Shown one piece after another: positions 35,969 through 46,849 of a stretch of 64,000 nucleotides of DNA. The notes beneath the pieces are model-generated. The model ran no database searches, was not told where the DNA came from, and saw only the letters and a program-made list of their open reading frames with translations. The translations under genes were made by a program, and so were the position numbers. Source of the DNA: Helicostylum pulchrum (taxonomy: Eukaryota; Mucoromycota; Mucoromycetes; Mucorales; Mucoraceae); contig JAIXMO010000034.1 in NCBI GenBank assembly GCA_025677825.1, positions 62,001-126,000 on the forward strand. Direction: 5' to 3'. How positions within the stretch are numbered: position 1 is the first letter of the stretch; the number at the start of each line of letters is the position of its first letter.

Positions 35969-37757
35969 ATGCGTATAGCTTCTTTTTTAATACTTTCTAC
36001 TAGTATAGCTTTTGTTAAAGCTATTATACCAACCCCTAGATATAACGGAGGTAAAAAAAACAGTTTATATGATCCCCCCTTCCTTTTTTTCTTATAGTAG
36101 TATTTACACATCTTCACAAAAAAAAAAAAAAAGGTTGTGTAGCTGTATCTCAGCGACTTTACTGTTACGGAGGAACATCGAATTTATTACCAACATCCGA
36201 CCACTACGTTTTCGATTTATCAACGGATTTTCCTATTGATGGATCTATTGAAGCCTGGAACAAAGTAGTAACAGGCGATTTCGAAACGGAACCAAACAGT
36301 CTGTTCTCAATCGTACCTTTAACCGATAAATATTTGATACACGGTGGTTTAGGTTACGGTTCCTCGACAAATTTTTTAAAAAATACAACTACTCTTTATA
36401 ACGCACTTGATGGAACTTGGCGTACTATTAATAGTACAAATCAAACAAGTATGACGCCAAGGTAAAAAATATTATAATTTTTTTTTTTGTTACGTCAGAA
36501 GATTTAGCATCCCTTTTTTTTTTAGTCGTGAAGAAACATCCACACTTGATTCATCAAATCGTATCTGGACCTGGGGTGGAATAAGGTAAAACTAAGTTAA
36601 GCACATGATTATTGTACCTGTACTACCTACTCATCTTTTTTTTTTTTTAAAAAAACAAAATCTATTTGTATCTACCTTCTTCCCTTAAAAAAAAACAGTG
36701 ATAATAGAACATCTGTCAACATTACTTCACCTAAATATCATGACGAATTTCAAGTATTAGATTTAAACGTATGGTAAAAAGAGTAACACAAAAGGCGGAG
36801 ACACTAAAAATCTTTTATATATTTTCTGCGAATACAGAATATGGCATGGTCTTTCCCCGATAGCACAAAGACGTCATATCCTCGGGCTCGCATTGCTCAT
36901 ACTGCAACACTAGGCCGTTCAGGACAATCTATATTCTATATTGGCGGTTTAGAAGTAAATGACAGTGGCATGCTTTCATCAGTTTCAATGGGTCAAATTC
37001 ATGAATATCATATTGCAAATAATACTTGGACCACACACCAATCGCCTTCTAATAGTACTATTCCATCTCCTCGAAGACTTCATACCGCAACTCAAAGTAA
37101 TTAAAAAATCATGCATTTTTTTATAATTACTCATGTCATTTCTTTGTAGTTCCTGATGTTGATCTCATACTTGTTTACGGAGGATCTGCAACTGGTACAA
37201 ATAATCCTGCTTTCTCAAATTACATCACGAGATATTAATTTTATTTTTTTATATAGATGCGTCTAAAACAGTAGCAGACTATAGTTATTTATTAAATACA
37301 ACATCGTTCCAATGGACCGCTGTTAATATTTTAAATACAGGCGCAGGGCCCAGATTTGGACACTCTGGTAAATTAAATATTAAAAAAAGACGAGAGGACG
37401 GTATTAACAAATGGTATGATACTCTATTATTAAACAATAGCTGTGTTATACAAGAATTCTCTATTTATAGTTTTTGGAGCTGATAGTTTTGGAAGCCTCA
37501 GAAACGATTTCTTTGTAATTGACATTATAAACTGGCAGTGGGTTACGGGTTTTAGAACAGATGGTGTTTACCCAACTACCTCTATTGAGTCGTCCAATTC
37601 TGCTTCTTCTTCTTCCTCTTCTTCTACTATTACTAATGACAATCAAAATGATCAGACATCTTCGGCAAATACAAACAATCAGGCACCTGTTACCTTTAAC
37701 TACGTGAAAACTGCCTATTTAATAATTGGCGTTATGATTATCTTTACCTTCTTGTAA
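35969..37757 (+). CDS. Secreted/cell-surface kelch-repeat (galactose-oxidase-like beta-propeller) protein
   Basis: Exons 35969-36050, 36134-36461, 36526-36585, 36699-36768, 36838-37096, 37150-37194, 37257-37367, 37441-37757; sum 1272 nt, 423 aa. An N-terminal signal peptide (RIASFLILSTSIAFVKAI) is followed by kelch-type blades with GG and W landmarks: PTPRYNGGCVAVSQRLYCYG, VPLTDKYLIHGGLGYGSS, LDLNNMAWSFPDS, HTATLGRSGQSIFYIGGL, RRLHTATQ, LILVYGGSAT and LFIVFGADSFG. A Ser/Asn/Gln-rich stalk and a hydrophobic C-terminal segment (TAYLIIGVMIIFTFL) suggest a GPI or membrane anchor. Many N-x-S/T sites fit secretion. Function of this Mucoromycota-type kelch surface protein is unknown. Confidence 0.82.
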
Positions 37758-38615
37758 TAAGTACATGTTTTCTTTTTAACTTTTTCTTTTTTTGATAATA
37801 TACAATAATATAATTCTTATAATTTAATACAGCACTAATAAAATAAATAATAAATCTTTTCAGCCGTTGCTATTACACAGTGTTAAATATAAAGTAGTTA
37901 AAAAGTACATTCCATAATCTTCTTGTCGCGTACTACTTCGGTTCCTAATTAGGGTACAAAAAGACGTAACGAATTAGCACCTTGTTTATAAGTAACTATT
38001 ATCATTTAATCTACTCTTTCGTCATTGTTTATCAATAATACAAAGTTTCTATCCCACACTCTTGAATATGCGTAATAATTTATTACCTACATCATGCAAG
38101 GAAGCTAGCGTATTAGCGTGTTTCAACTGTTTGGACAAAGTATTCCCGAATGCAAATAGAACTTTTTTTACTAAACGCGGACAGTGAATTGTTAAACTGG
38201 TAATATTTCCCTTTTTATATTATTCAAAAAAAAAAAAAGTATAATAGAGGTTTATAATCCTTTAAAAAAATACAAAGATTATAGATCTCATAGTGCTATT
38301 AAACTTGGAAGGGGCTCTTAAATAAGTAGGCTAAAAAAGACCCGCTGTTGTGTTTCCACTTTCAATTTACTTGCGTGTGAGGCTAACTTGATCAGGCGTT
38401 TAAGCATCTCGTACCTAAATTTTGGGTTTTTACAATAATTTTTTTTTTTACGAAAATGAACATCTTTCATAAAGATGGAAAACGTCTCTTACAGAAAGCA
38501 TGAAAATGGATATTTTATTATATATGTGATATATTATACGTGATCGACAGTTTAAAAATTAAATACAACTAATTGTCTCAACAGATATGTTTGTCGCTAT
38601 ATTCTTGAGTGCATA
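37758..38615. other. Intergenic, no gene seen
   Basis: AT-rich 0.86 kb between the kelch gene and repeat copy B; only short A/T runs noted. Confidence 0.45.
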
Positions 38616-40218
38616 TAGTAGAGGCTCTATTTAAGGGTGGCCGAAATTCGGAAGAAAAATCCACTTATTATCGTGCAGTGGATAACCACTGCTAAGAAAA
38701 AAAAAGCTCACTGAGATACCTGAGTTTAGAAATCGCTCATATAAGAAATCACTGCAGTTATAATAGATATTGGTTTTTATTTTTTAAAGAAACAGGAAAC
38801 ACTTTTTGGGCCCAAGTTTTCTAATACAGAGTTGTTGCTTTAACTATATCTTTAATAAAAAAAATTAAAAACGAACTTTTCGGTTTTCATTTCTGGGGAT
38901 CAACCCCTTTTGTGCTTTTGTCATTATTTCACCATTACTCCTGATCCAATTTTTTTATCTTTGTAAAAAAAACCATGGATAGAATAGAAATTGTTTTGAC
39001 GCTTCTAATCCATTTTAAATCATACTTTTAATGCAAAAACTGAAGGAGTAATCGCTGTTTTACACTTTTTTTTTTTTGGGAAAAAAAATACTTTTTTAGT
39101 GTAACCTCGTGTAACCATTTTCAGAGCTTCGCGATTATATAAAATATATTTTTTTATTACCGTGTTTGGTTATAACACTGAATGTAGATATTTAAAAACT
39201 ATATATTGGATGTTTATAAATAAAAGTGCTACATCTAAAACTGGGCGAGAAAACACGCCTTAAAGAAATCGCTAATTATGACCAAAATGACCGACCGAAA
39301 AAAAATTAGAAAAAATCGAAAAAGATTTGAAACAACAGGCAGTTTTCAATTTTGGTATTAAAGACAACATCCTAAGGAGTAACTTTTACTAAGTAACTTG
39401 GAAAAAGGAATCTTTTCTTGACGTTTAATTACATAAAGATAACACTTTATTTCAATCACCGTAAAAGTGACTTTTTTTAGAAGTTACCTCTAAACCTTTA
39501 CTTAAAAAGACGCATTGTTAATAGGATAAAGAATGAACAGTGATGGATTATAACACTTTAAATGGTTCTTGAGCTCACCCAAGTTATTGTACAAAAAAAT
39601 ATGCTGTGTATTTTTTTCTGCAAGAGCTCAAACATTAAAACTATGTTAGATTCTATTAATTTTTCTATTGATGTCAATTGAAACAGTACAGAGCTATTTA
39701 TTGTAATACCACATAGCAATACATTTAAAAACTGCTAGCTACAATATATAGGACTAAAAAGAATCTTTGTGCTCAATTTATTTGGTTTATACTGTTTCCC
39801 TTCTTGATATTTCATCACTTAGAAGCCCCTCTGTATTTAATCACTTTTCCCAGTTAATTTTCTAAAGATTCACTGCTGATACGCGCTCCATTCAAGTCTA
39901 AATGCATTGTCCTTATATTCTAATTACTTTGTAAGGTTTATTTTATTATTCTATCTCTATCGGTTTGATTATTATCCCTTTGTTTTAACAATATCGATTT
40001 GACTGTACACTTTTGAAGACCAAATGCTTTTATATAAATAAAAAAATTTTATTACTATTATCACTTTTAACTTTATTTTATATATTTATTAGTTTTGTGA
40101 AGTTGGATTCCATTCATTAAATTGAATAGTGATGATAGAGGTGTTAAAGCGGGAGGACAAAGATGTTCTTGAGAAATCTATCCTGAAATCAGGTCACCCT
40201 TAAATAGAGCCGCTACTG
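38616..40218. mobile_element. TIR DNA transposon copy B (non-autonomous), about 1603 bp
   Basis: Same family and orientation as copy A. Flanked by TA (38614-38615 and 40219-40220). The left end is TAGTAGAGGCTCTATTTAAG, with the first base changed from C; the right end is ..TAAATAGAGCCGCTACTG. It carries an extra block of about 235 bp (about 39237-39470) absent from copy A. No transposase ORF. Confidence 0.75.
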
Positions 40219-41290
40219 TAATTACAATGTTTTTGATTTCATCATCACGTTAATTATACGTGAAATCTTTTGTTCAGAGAGAAAAAGTAGACTGTACGGT
40301 ACATGACCAGAGTATCATACTTAGGGCTGGGAAGAGCTCATAAATATCGCACATCACAACACTCCAATATTTTATCCCTTAGTTGATTACATCTCACCAG
40401 GCGTACACACTTATGGCCCCCAAGCTAGCGAGACACACAACTCAGGTTGAGACCTATTACATATGTATACTATACCTGACAACCTAACCTTATTATTTAA
40501 GTTTATGCTTCCGTACCGATGACTCATTTGTACCGACGTAACAATCAACCCACCATGGCTTCACGAAAGGACACCTAGATGCAGACAATCTTTTTTCACC
40601 TTGATTTCACCTTCAGATCAGGAACCAACCTGTTTCCACTTACGATTTCTTGACATGGTTTTAAAAACTATAATTATCCAATCCTTACCAAGGATCAGGG
40701 AACACTGTCACCGAGATTTACGACCAGCCCAAGTTCTTTCTTACTGATCCGGTGTCGGCTATAAGAGGAGGCGCAAGAATACCAGTTTTTCTTTTCTTTT
40801 TTCTTTTTTTTTTTCCAATAAAATTTGTCTGTCAAAATTATGTATCAAAATTTTCTCTATCGGCCCAAATGACCAGCACCGTAAAAAAAATATTCTTTGG
40901 TCTAAGTGACCAGCACTGTCTATGTTTCTATTCTATTATTCAGAAAAATTGCTTGAAGAGGCAAAAAAGATACAAGAGATACAAGAGATACAATATATAC
41001 AAGAGATGAAATATATACACTATATACAGGAAGTACAAGGGATACAAGAGATACCAGAGATACCAGAGATACAATATATACAACAGATACAACAGATATA
41101 GCAGATACAGCAGATACAAGAGATACAGCAGATACGATAGATGCCAGAGATGTCAGAGATACAATATATGTCAGAGATACAATAGATGCCAGAGATGTCA
41201 GAGATACAATATATACTATATATACCATATATACAACAGATACAGCAGATACAAGAGATACAAGAGATAAGGTATATACAAGAAATATAT
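40219..41290. repeat. Right extension of repeat copy B, with AGATAC array
   Basis: Homologous to 9879-11200 next to copy A: the same order of unique sequence (40219-40780), a short T/C tract where copy A has its minisatellite, TTGCTTGAAGAGGCAAAA, then the degenerate AGATACA/ATATATAC array (about 40950-41290). Confidence 0.75.
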
Positions 41291-41340
41291 AAGGAGAGGC
41301 CGATAGAGAATGAAAAGCAGACAGAAGAGACAAGGGAGAG

Positions 41341-41930
41341 TTTTTTTTTTTTTTTTTTTTTACCGATATTCTTTAGAGTCCTCAAATAGAAGACACTTTC
41401 ACAGTAATAGGAACTTGAGAAGGAAGTAAATCACGGATCAAGCGAACCCATCACCAAGGATCAGATCAAGTAATTACAGTTAAAAAACCAGAGGTCAAGA
41501 AATCAGGGAAGCAAGCGGAACCATTACATCCAGTGAAACCAAGATCGAAAGAACGTCCACATCTAGGAGCTTTCCGATTCACCACAGCAGGAAGATCACC
41601 AAATCAGTACGCCAGAGCCACCAGTACATCCACATAAACAAGTATTAAAAGGTGTCGGTCATCAGAAGACTTACAGGACCCAACCCGAATCGCGTACATT
41701 TTGTTAACTTGAGGTGGTGTGTACATACCTTGACTACCCTCGGAGATGTAACCGGCGGAGAAAAAGTGGCAAGGAGATGTTGCAGTGCACCCACCATACG
41801 GTGGGCAGAGCATCAATTCACCACAAGGCTTCAAAGAGCACCCATTTCAGTATTTCAGATACCCTGCACCCCCGACAGTACTGGAAACAGTACCGGAATG
41901 AAATAAAATTAGTATACAGTAGGATGAAGT
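41341..41930 (-). mobile_element. Retroposed fragment with poly(A) tail, unidentified
   Basis: On the minus strand, a comparatively GC-rich sequence of about 570 bp ends in an A-run of about 22 nt (T-run at 41341-41362), directly at the end of repeat copy B. A poly(A) tail with no LTR suggests a LINE 3' fragment, a SINE or a processed transcript. No frame encodes a recognised domain; the minus frame 41834-41604 and a plus frame ending near 41636 look non-coding. The 5' boundary is uncertain. Confidence 0.45.
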
Positions 41931-43840
41931 AAAACTTGTATAAATACACGTACCGTGAGTTAAAAAAAAACCTCCAGTTTGAGGATTTGAATAGAGATCA
42001 GCCATTAAAGTATGTACATTAGAAACCATAGTAATAGTGTATAATAAAGCGAATATCAATATAACAAAGTGATAACCATTACTAGATATAATTATTTCCA
42101 AGTAACATATCATAAAAGAATAGTTTGACTAACATACTGTAACAGCCATTTGTAAGATTAACAAAAGACGTGAGAAACAAAAAAAGAGGGAGTTTTTTTG
42201 TTTACTCTTTTTGTGAGTTAAAATCTACTGCGTCATGAGTATAAGCCAAAGTGTCTTTTTTTCGTATCTGTGAATGCATTGCTTCATGTTTAAAAAAAAG
42301 AGCCATACTCATGTGTAGCATTCATGTAAAATATCTTTTTTTTTCAAAAGGAGATTCAACTGGCTTGGTCTCACAGTAATACAAAGTATTCTGCTTTGAG
42401 TTAAAATTTAAACTTCCAAGCTCTGATATCGAGTCAAGAAACCGAGATCTGTCATCTTGGGTAGAGCTAATATCTACCTGTTAATAGAAGAGATATATTT
42501 CTTAAACAAACTTACTATTTAACCATGTTAATGATTCAAAAGTATATAACGAAGACTCCTAGTTTTGGGGTTAACGTCGTCCAATGTCTAATACCTAACA
42601 TGCTGTATTGAAGCAAAGTCATACCAACTATAATTAATTTGAAACTATAGAACTATAGCTAAACTTTCAGTAAAAGAATAGCCGTCATTTTCTAGAGCCA
42701 AATGGCCGTAATTCTATAAATTAAATACGAATGACAACCATAATATATTTTTTACTTTGCATTAATTCAAAAACTAGATAATGTCTCAATATCTATGCTA
42801 ATATGTTTCAAATGCGTTCGGATCTAGTGTGACAAAAATACTTTTTGCATTGTAATAAAGTTACTTAAAGAGAAAGAAAAGTGATTTATTTATTCTAAAA
42901 TAAAATAAAAATGACAGAATAAATACATCTTGGGGCGATAAAATGGGTGGTCACTTTTACTGATGTGATCTATTAATCATTTTTAAGTACACTTGTTGTT
43001 CTATATATGTTTCGCGCAAGGAAGTTAAAAAAAAGCCAATTGTTAACTTTTATTTTTTAAAAGTTGCTCATCCGTTTTTCAGATTACGCTATTAATGATA
43101 ATATTTTAACAAAGAGACAAGAAAAACGAACAGAAACTCTCTCCGCTTAAATTTAAGGGTCTGTCTCATTCTAACCCAGACGCGCCTTTAGTAAAAAGAT
43201 TAACTTAAAAGATGCACCTGTATATAAAAAAGATGCATACTGGTATACATACGTAATAGAAGTAAACTTAGAGAAAGAAAAGTCATTTATTGTTAAAAAA
43301 AAAAAGATAAATTAAAATGAACACTACTTTGGTGGGTCTATTTGCTCATGCAATCTATTTAATCATTTTTAGAAATAGTTCTGAAAATTGTTACAGTTTA
43401 TTTTAACGCACCAAAAATGTCGTTCCTACTTGTTTCGCGCAAAAAAGTTTTAGAAAAAATATGTCGCACTTTTTTTTTTTTGCCTGAACGAGTAAATAGA
43501 ACGTGTATCAAGACTAGAAATTGGTTAATCTGTTTTCAAAGAGCAGGGCAAATTAGTTTCTACCAAACTAGTCTTCTGCATAAAGACTAATTTCTGTTTT
43601 TTAAACAGCAGTTGAGTAATGACGATTTGGATCGACTCACTTAAAACCCAGCAGCTTTTTTTTCGCCTTATTTGGACTATTTATACTATTCATCGTCATA
43701 GCGTAGGAAGGTTTAAAATTATTATAAACTAATGATATCATGGTGATGGTGATTTTATCGTCTAGAAAAATATATAAAAAGGTCTGTCATTTACTTTACA
43801 GAAAATAATTATAACTATTTAAATATATATATACGAAAAA
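41931..43840. other. Long AT-rich upstream region with a diverged duplication
   Basis: No gene seen. Two related blocks, about 42855-43040 and 43255-43450, share GAGAAAGAAAAGT.ATTTATT, a following AAAATGA, TTAATCATTTTTA and TTTCGCGCAA.AAGTT in the same order. Together they form an old direct duplication about 400 bp apart, upstream of the tandem-repeat protein gene. Confidence 0.5.
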
Positions 43841-46663
43841 ATGTTCCAAAACAATTCTAACAATAACTCTACTACAAACGATTCTACTGAAATGCCTGGT
43901 GGTATGCCTGGTGGTATGCCCGGCGGTATGCCCGGATCAATTCCCCAAGAAAATAATGATACCCAATTTCACCAACAAGGACATGCTGGTTTAAACAGCT
44001 CTACCAACAAACCTAAAATTGTTGGTGGTCCTGGTAAGATTCAAGCTGGACTTAACAGAGCTTTAGGTGAACAAAACAATGGTAAGTGGTTTAACGAAAA
44101 GTAGTACGCACAGGTTTTTCTTATACGTTTTTTTATTACTTTAGTAAATAATAATAATGTCTCGGATCAAAATGATAATGGTTTTGTCAAAACCTCCGGT
44201 TTAACCGATGATAATGTACATAATTCTCTTCAAAATACAAATCACTCAAGCGATGGTCATCGATCTCTTCAATCACATCATAAGGGTTTAGGTAATTCTG
44301 ATGGTCTGATCGGTAGCAATAATCAACATACTTCAGATAATTTCACACATGTTGGAGGTGCCAGCAATTCTGACAATGACCATCATTATGGACGTGACGC
44401 TGCCCTTGGTGCCGGTGCTGCTGGTCTCGCTAAACATAAGCTCGGTAACCACAACAACAAGACTTCCTCTAATCCTTTAAGTTCTTCTCATCGCGACGGT
44501 TCAAATCCCTTGAGTTCTCAGTATGACGGCTTAAACTCCTCGAGTTCTTATCAACATGGTTCCGATCCTTTAACTTTTTCTCATGGCTCAAACCCCTTGA
44601 ATTCTTCTGAGTATGATGGTTTAAACTCTTCAAGTTCTTATCAACATGGTTCCAATCCTTTGGGCTCTTCTCATCATAATGGATCCAATCCTATCACTGG
44701 ATCTAGCAATAAAGATCACCATTATGCTCGAGACGCTGCTCTCGGTGCCGGTGCTGCTGGTATTGCTAAGCACGAACTCGGTAACCACAATGACAAGACA
44801 TCTTCTAATCCTTTAAGCTCTTCTCAACACAGCTCTAACCCTTTAAGCTCTTCTCAACATGGAAACTCCAATCCTTTAAGCTCTTCTCAGCATTCTGGTT
44901 CAAACCCCTTGAGCTCTTCTCATCGTGATGGATCCAATCCTATGACTGGCTCTAACGACAAGGAACACCATTATGCTCGCGACGCTGCTCTCGGTGCTGG
45001 TGCTGCTGGTATTGCTAAGCACGAACTTGGTAACCACAACGACAAGTCCTCTTCAAACCCTTTGAACTCTTCTCAACACAGCTCTAACCCTTTGAGCTCT
45101 TCTCAACATGGAAACTCCAATCCTTTAAGCTCTTCTCAGCATTCTGGTTCAAACCCCTTGAGCTCTTCTCATCGTGATGGATCCAATCCTATGACTGGCT
45201 CTAACGACAAGGAACACCATTATGCTCGTGATGCTGCTCTCGGTGCTGGTGCTGCTGGTATCGCTAAGCACGAACTCGGTAGCCACAGTGACAAGACATC
45301 TTCTAATCCTTTAAGCTCTTCTCAACACAGCTCTAACCCTTTGAGCTCTTCTCAACATGGAAACTCCAACCCTTTGAGCTCTTCTCAACATGGAAACTCC
45401 AATCCTTTGAGCTCTTCTCATCGTGATGGATCCAATCCTATGACTGGCTCTAACGACAAGGAACATCATTATGCTCGTGATGCTGCTCTCGGTGCCGGTG
45501 CTGCTGGTATTGCTAAGCACGAACTCGGTAGCCACAATGACAAGACATCTTCTAATCCTTTAAGCTCTTCTCAACACAGCTCTAACCCTTTGAGCTCTTC
45601 TCAGCATGGAAACTCCAATCCTTTAAGCTCTTCTCAGCATTCTGGTTCAAACCCCTTGAGCTCTTCTCAGCACGGAAACTCCAACCCTTTGAGCTCTTCT
45701 CATCGTGATGGATCCAATCCTATGACTGGCTCTAACGACAAGGAACACCATTATGCTCGCGACGCTGCTCTCGGTGCTGGTGCTGCTGGTATCGCTAAGC
45801 ACGAACTTGGTAACCACAACGACAAGTCCTCTTCAAACCCTTTGAACTCTTCTCAACACAGCTCTAACCCTTTGAGCTCTTCTCAACATGGAAACTCCAA
45901 TCCTTTAAGCTCTTCTCAGCATTCTGGTTCAAACCCCTTGAGCTCTTCTCAGCACGGAAACTCCAACCCTTTGAGCTCTTCTCATCGTGATGGATCCAAT
46001 CCTATGACTGGCTCTAACGACAAGGAACACCATTATGCTCGCGACGCTGCTCTCGGTGCTGGTGCTGCTGGTATCGCTAAGCATGAACTTGGTAACCACA
46101 ACGACAAATCCTCTTCAAACCCTTTGAACTCTTCTCACCATGATGGATCTAACCCTTTGAACTCTTCTCATCGTGATGCATCCAACCCTTTGAGTTCCTC
46201 TCAACATAATTCTAATCCTTTAAGCTCTTCTCGCCGTGATGGATCTGACCCAACGACTGGTTCTAACAACAACGAACATCATTATGGTCGCGACGCTGCT
46301 CTTGGAGCTGGTGCTGTCGGTGCTGCCGGTCTTGCTAAACACGAATATGATAACCGTAACAGCATGTCTTCTTCCAACCCTTTGAATAACTCTCATGATG
46401 GGTCTAACACTACACGCTCTGTTAATTCTCCTATCTCCGGTTCGAACGATAAGGAACATCAATATGGTCGTCATGCTTCTGTTATTGGTGGTGCCGATGT
46501 TGTTGGTAGAGGACTTAAGGATCCCCGTGATGATTCTACTGAAGAACATAAGCCTTTGAATACTGGTGGTGATGCTCATCATATCGCTGAGCAACCGTTA
46601 TTATATACTGATGGTGGTCTTAGTGGTAACCAACCCGTTGGTGAAGTTAACTTTAAGAAATAA
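43841..46663 (+). CDS. Large tandem-repeat hydrophilic protein with glycine-zipper-like motifs (919 aa)
   Basis: Exons 43841-44081 and 44145-46663; 2760 nt. The N-terminus has Asn/Ser runs, then four MPGG repeats and KPKIVGGPGKIQAGLNRALG. The rest is built from repeats: a HHYARDAALGAGAAGIAKHE core (a GxxxG-like, glycine-zipper motif) alternating with blocks of SNPLSSSQH / SNPLSSSHRDG / SNPMTGSNDKE. About eight cores are present between about 44388 and 46500; those from 44970 to 46090 are nearly identical at DNA level, while the first and the last two (..GAGAVGAAGLAKHE.. and HASVIGGADVVGRG) are diverged. There is no signal peptide. RDAALGAGA-type motifs occur in fungal dehydrin-like (DPR) stress proteins; a role in stress or desiccation is inference. 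Confidence 0.88.
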
Positions 46664-46849
46664 GTGTATTTAAAAGAATAATACATAAATAAAATATAAT
46701 AAAAGTAATTTTTTTTTAAAAATAATACATTGTGTTAAGTTTATTATTACAAATATTTGTGAGGTTGATTATGCGTGCATTACATGAATGAGAAAAAAAA
46801 ATAAAAAATGGGAGGGTTAAAAAATAGTCTAAAAAAATTCAAAAAAAAT

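Noticed and set aside
40920..41333. Minus-strand frame rich in Ile/Val/Ser over the AGATAC array
   Set aside because: Translation of a degenerate tandem repeat; the same happens at 10849-11148. No gene.
41604..41834. Minus frame with LILVYVDVLVAL as a copia-type reverse-transcriptase piece
   Set aside because: It resembles the YVDD region superficially but lacks the second Asp and any neighbouring RT motifs; more likely chance within a retroposed noncoding sequence.
46220..46594. Antisense frames within the repeat-protein gene
   Set aside because: They mirror the tandem repeats on the other strand and have no independent support; the same applies to 45311-45535.
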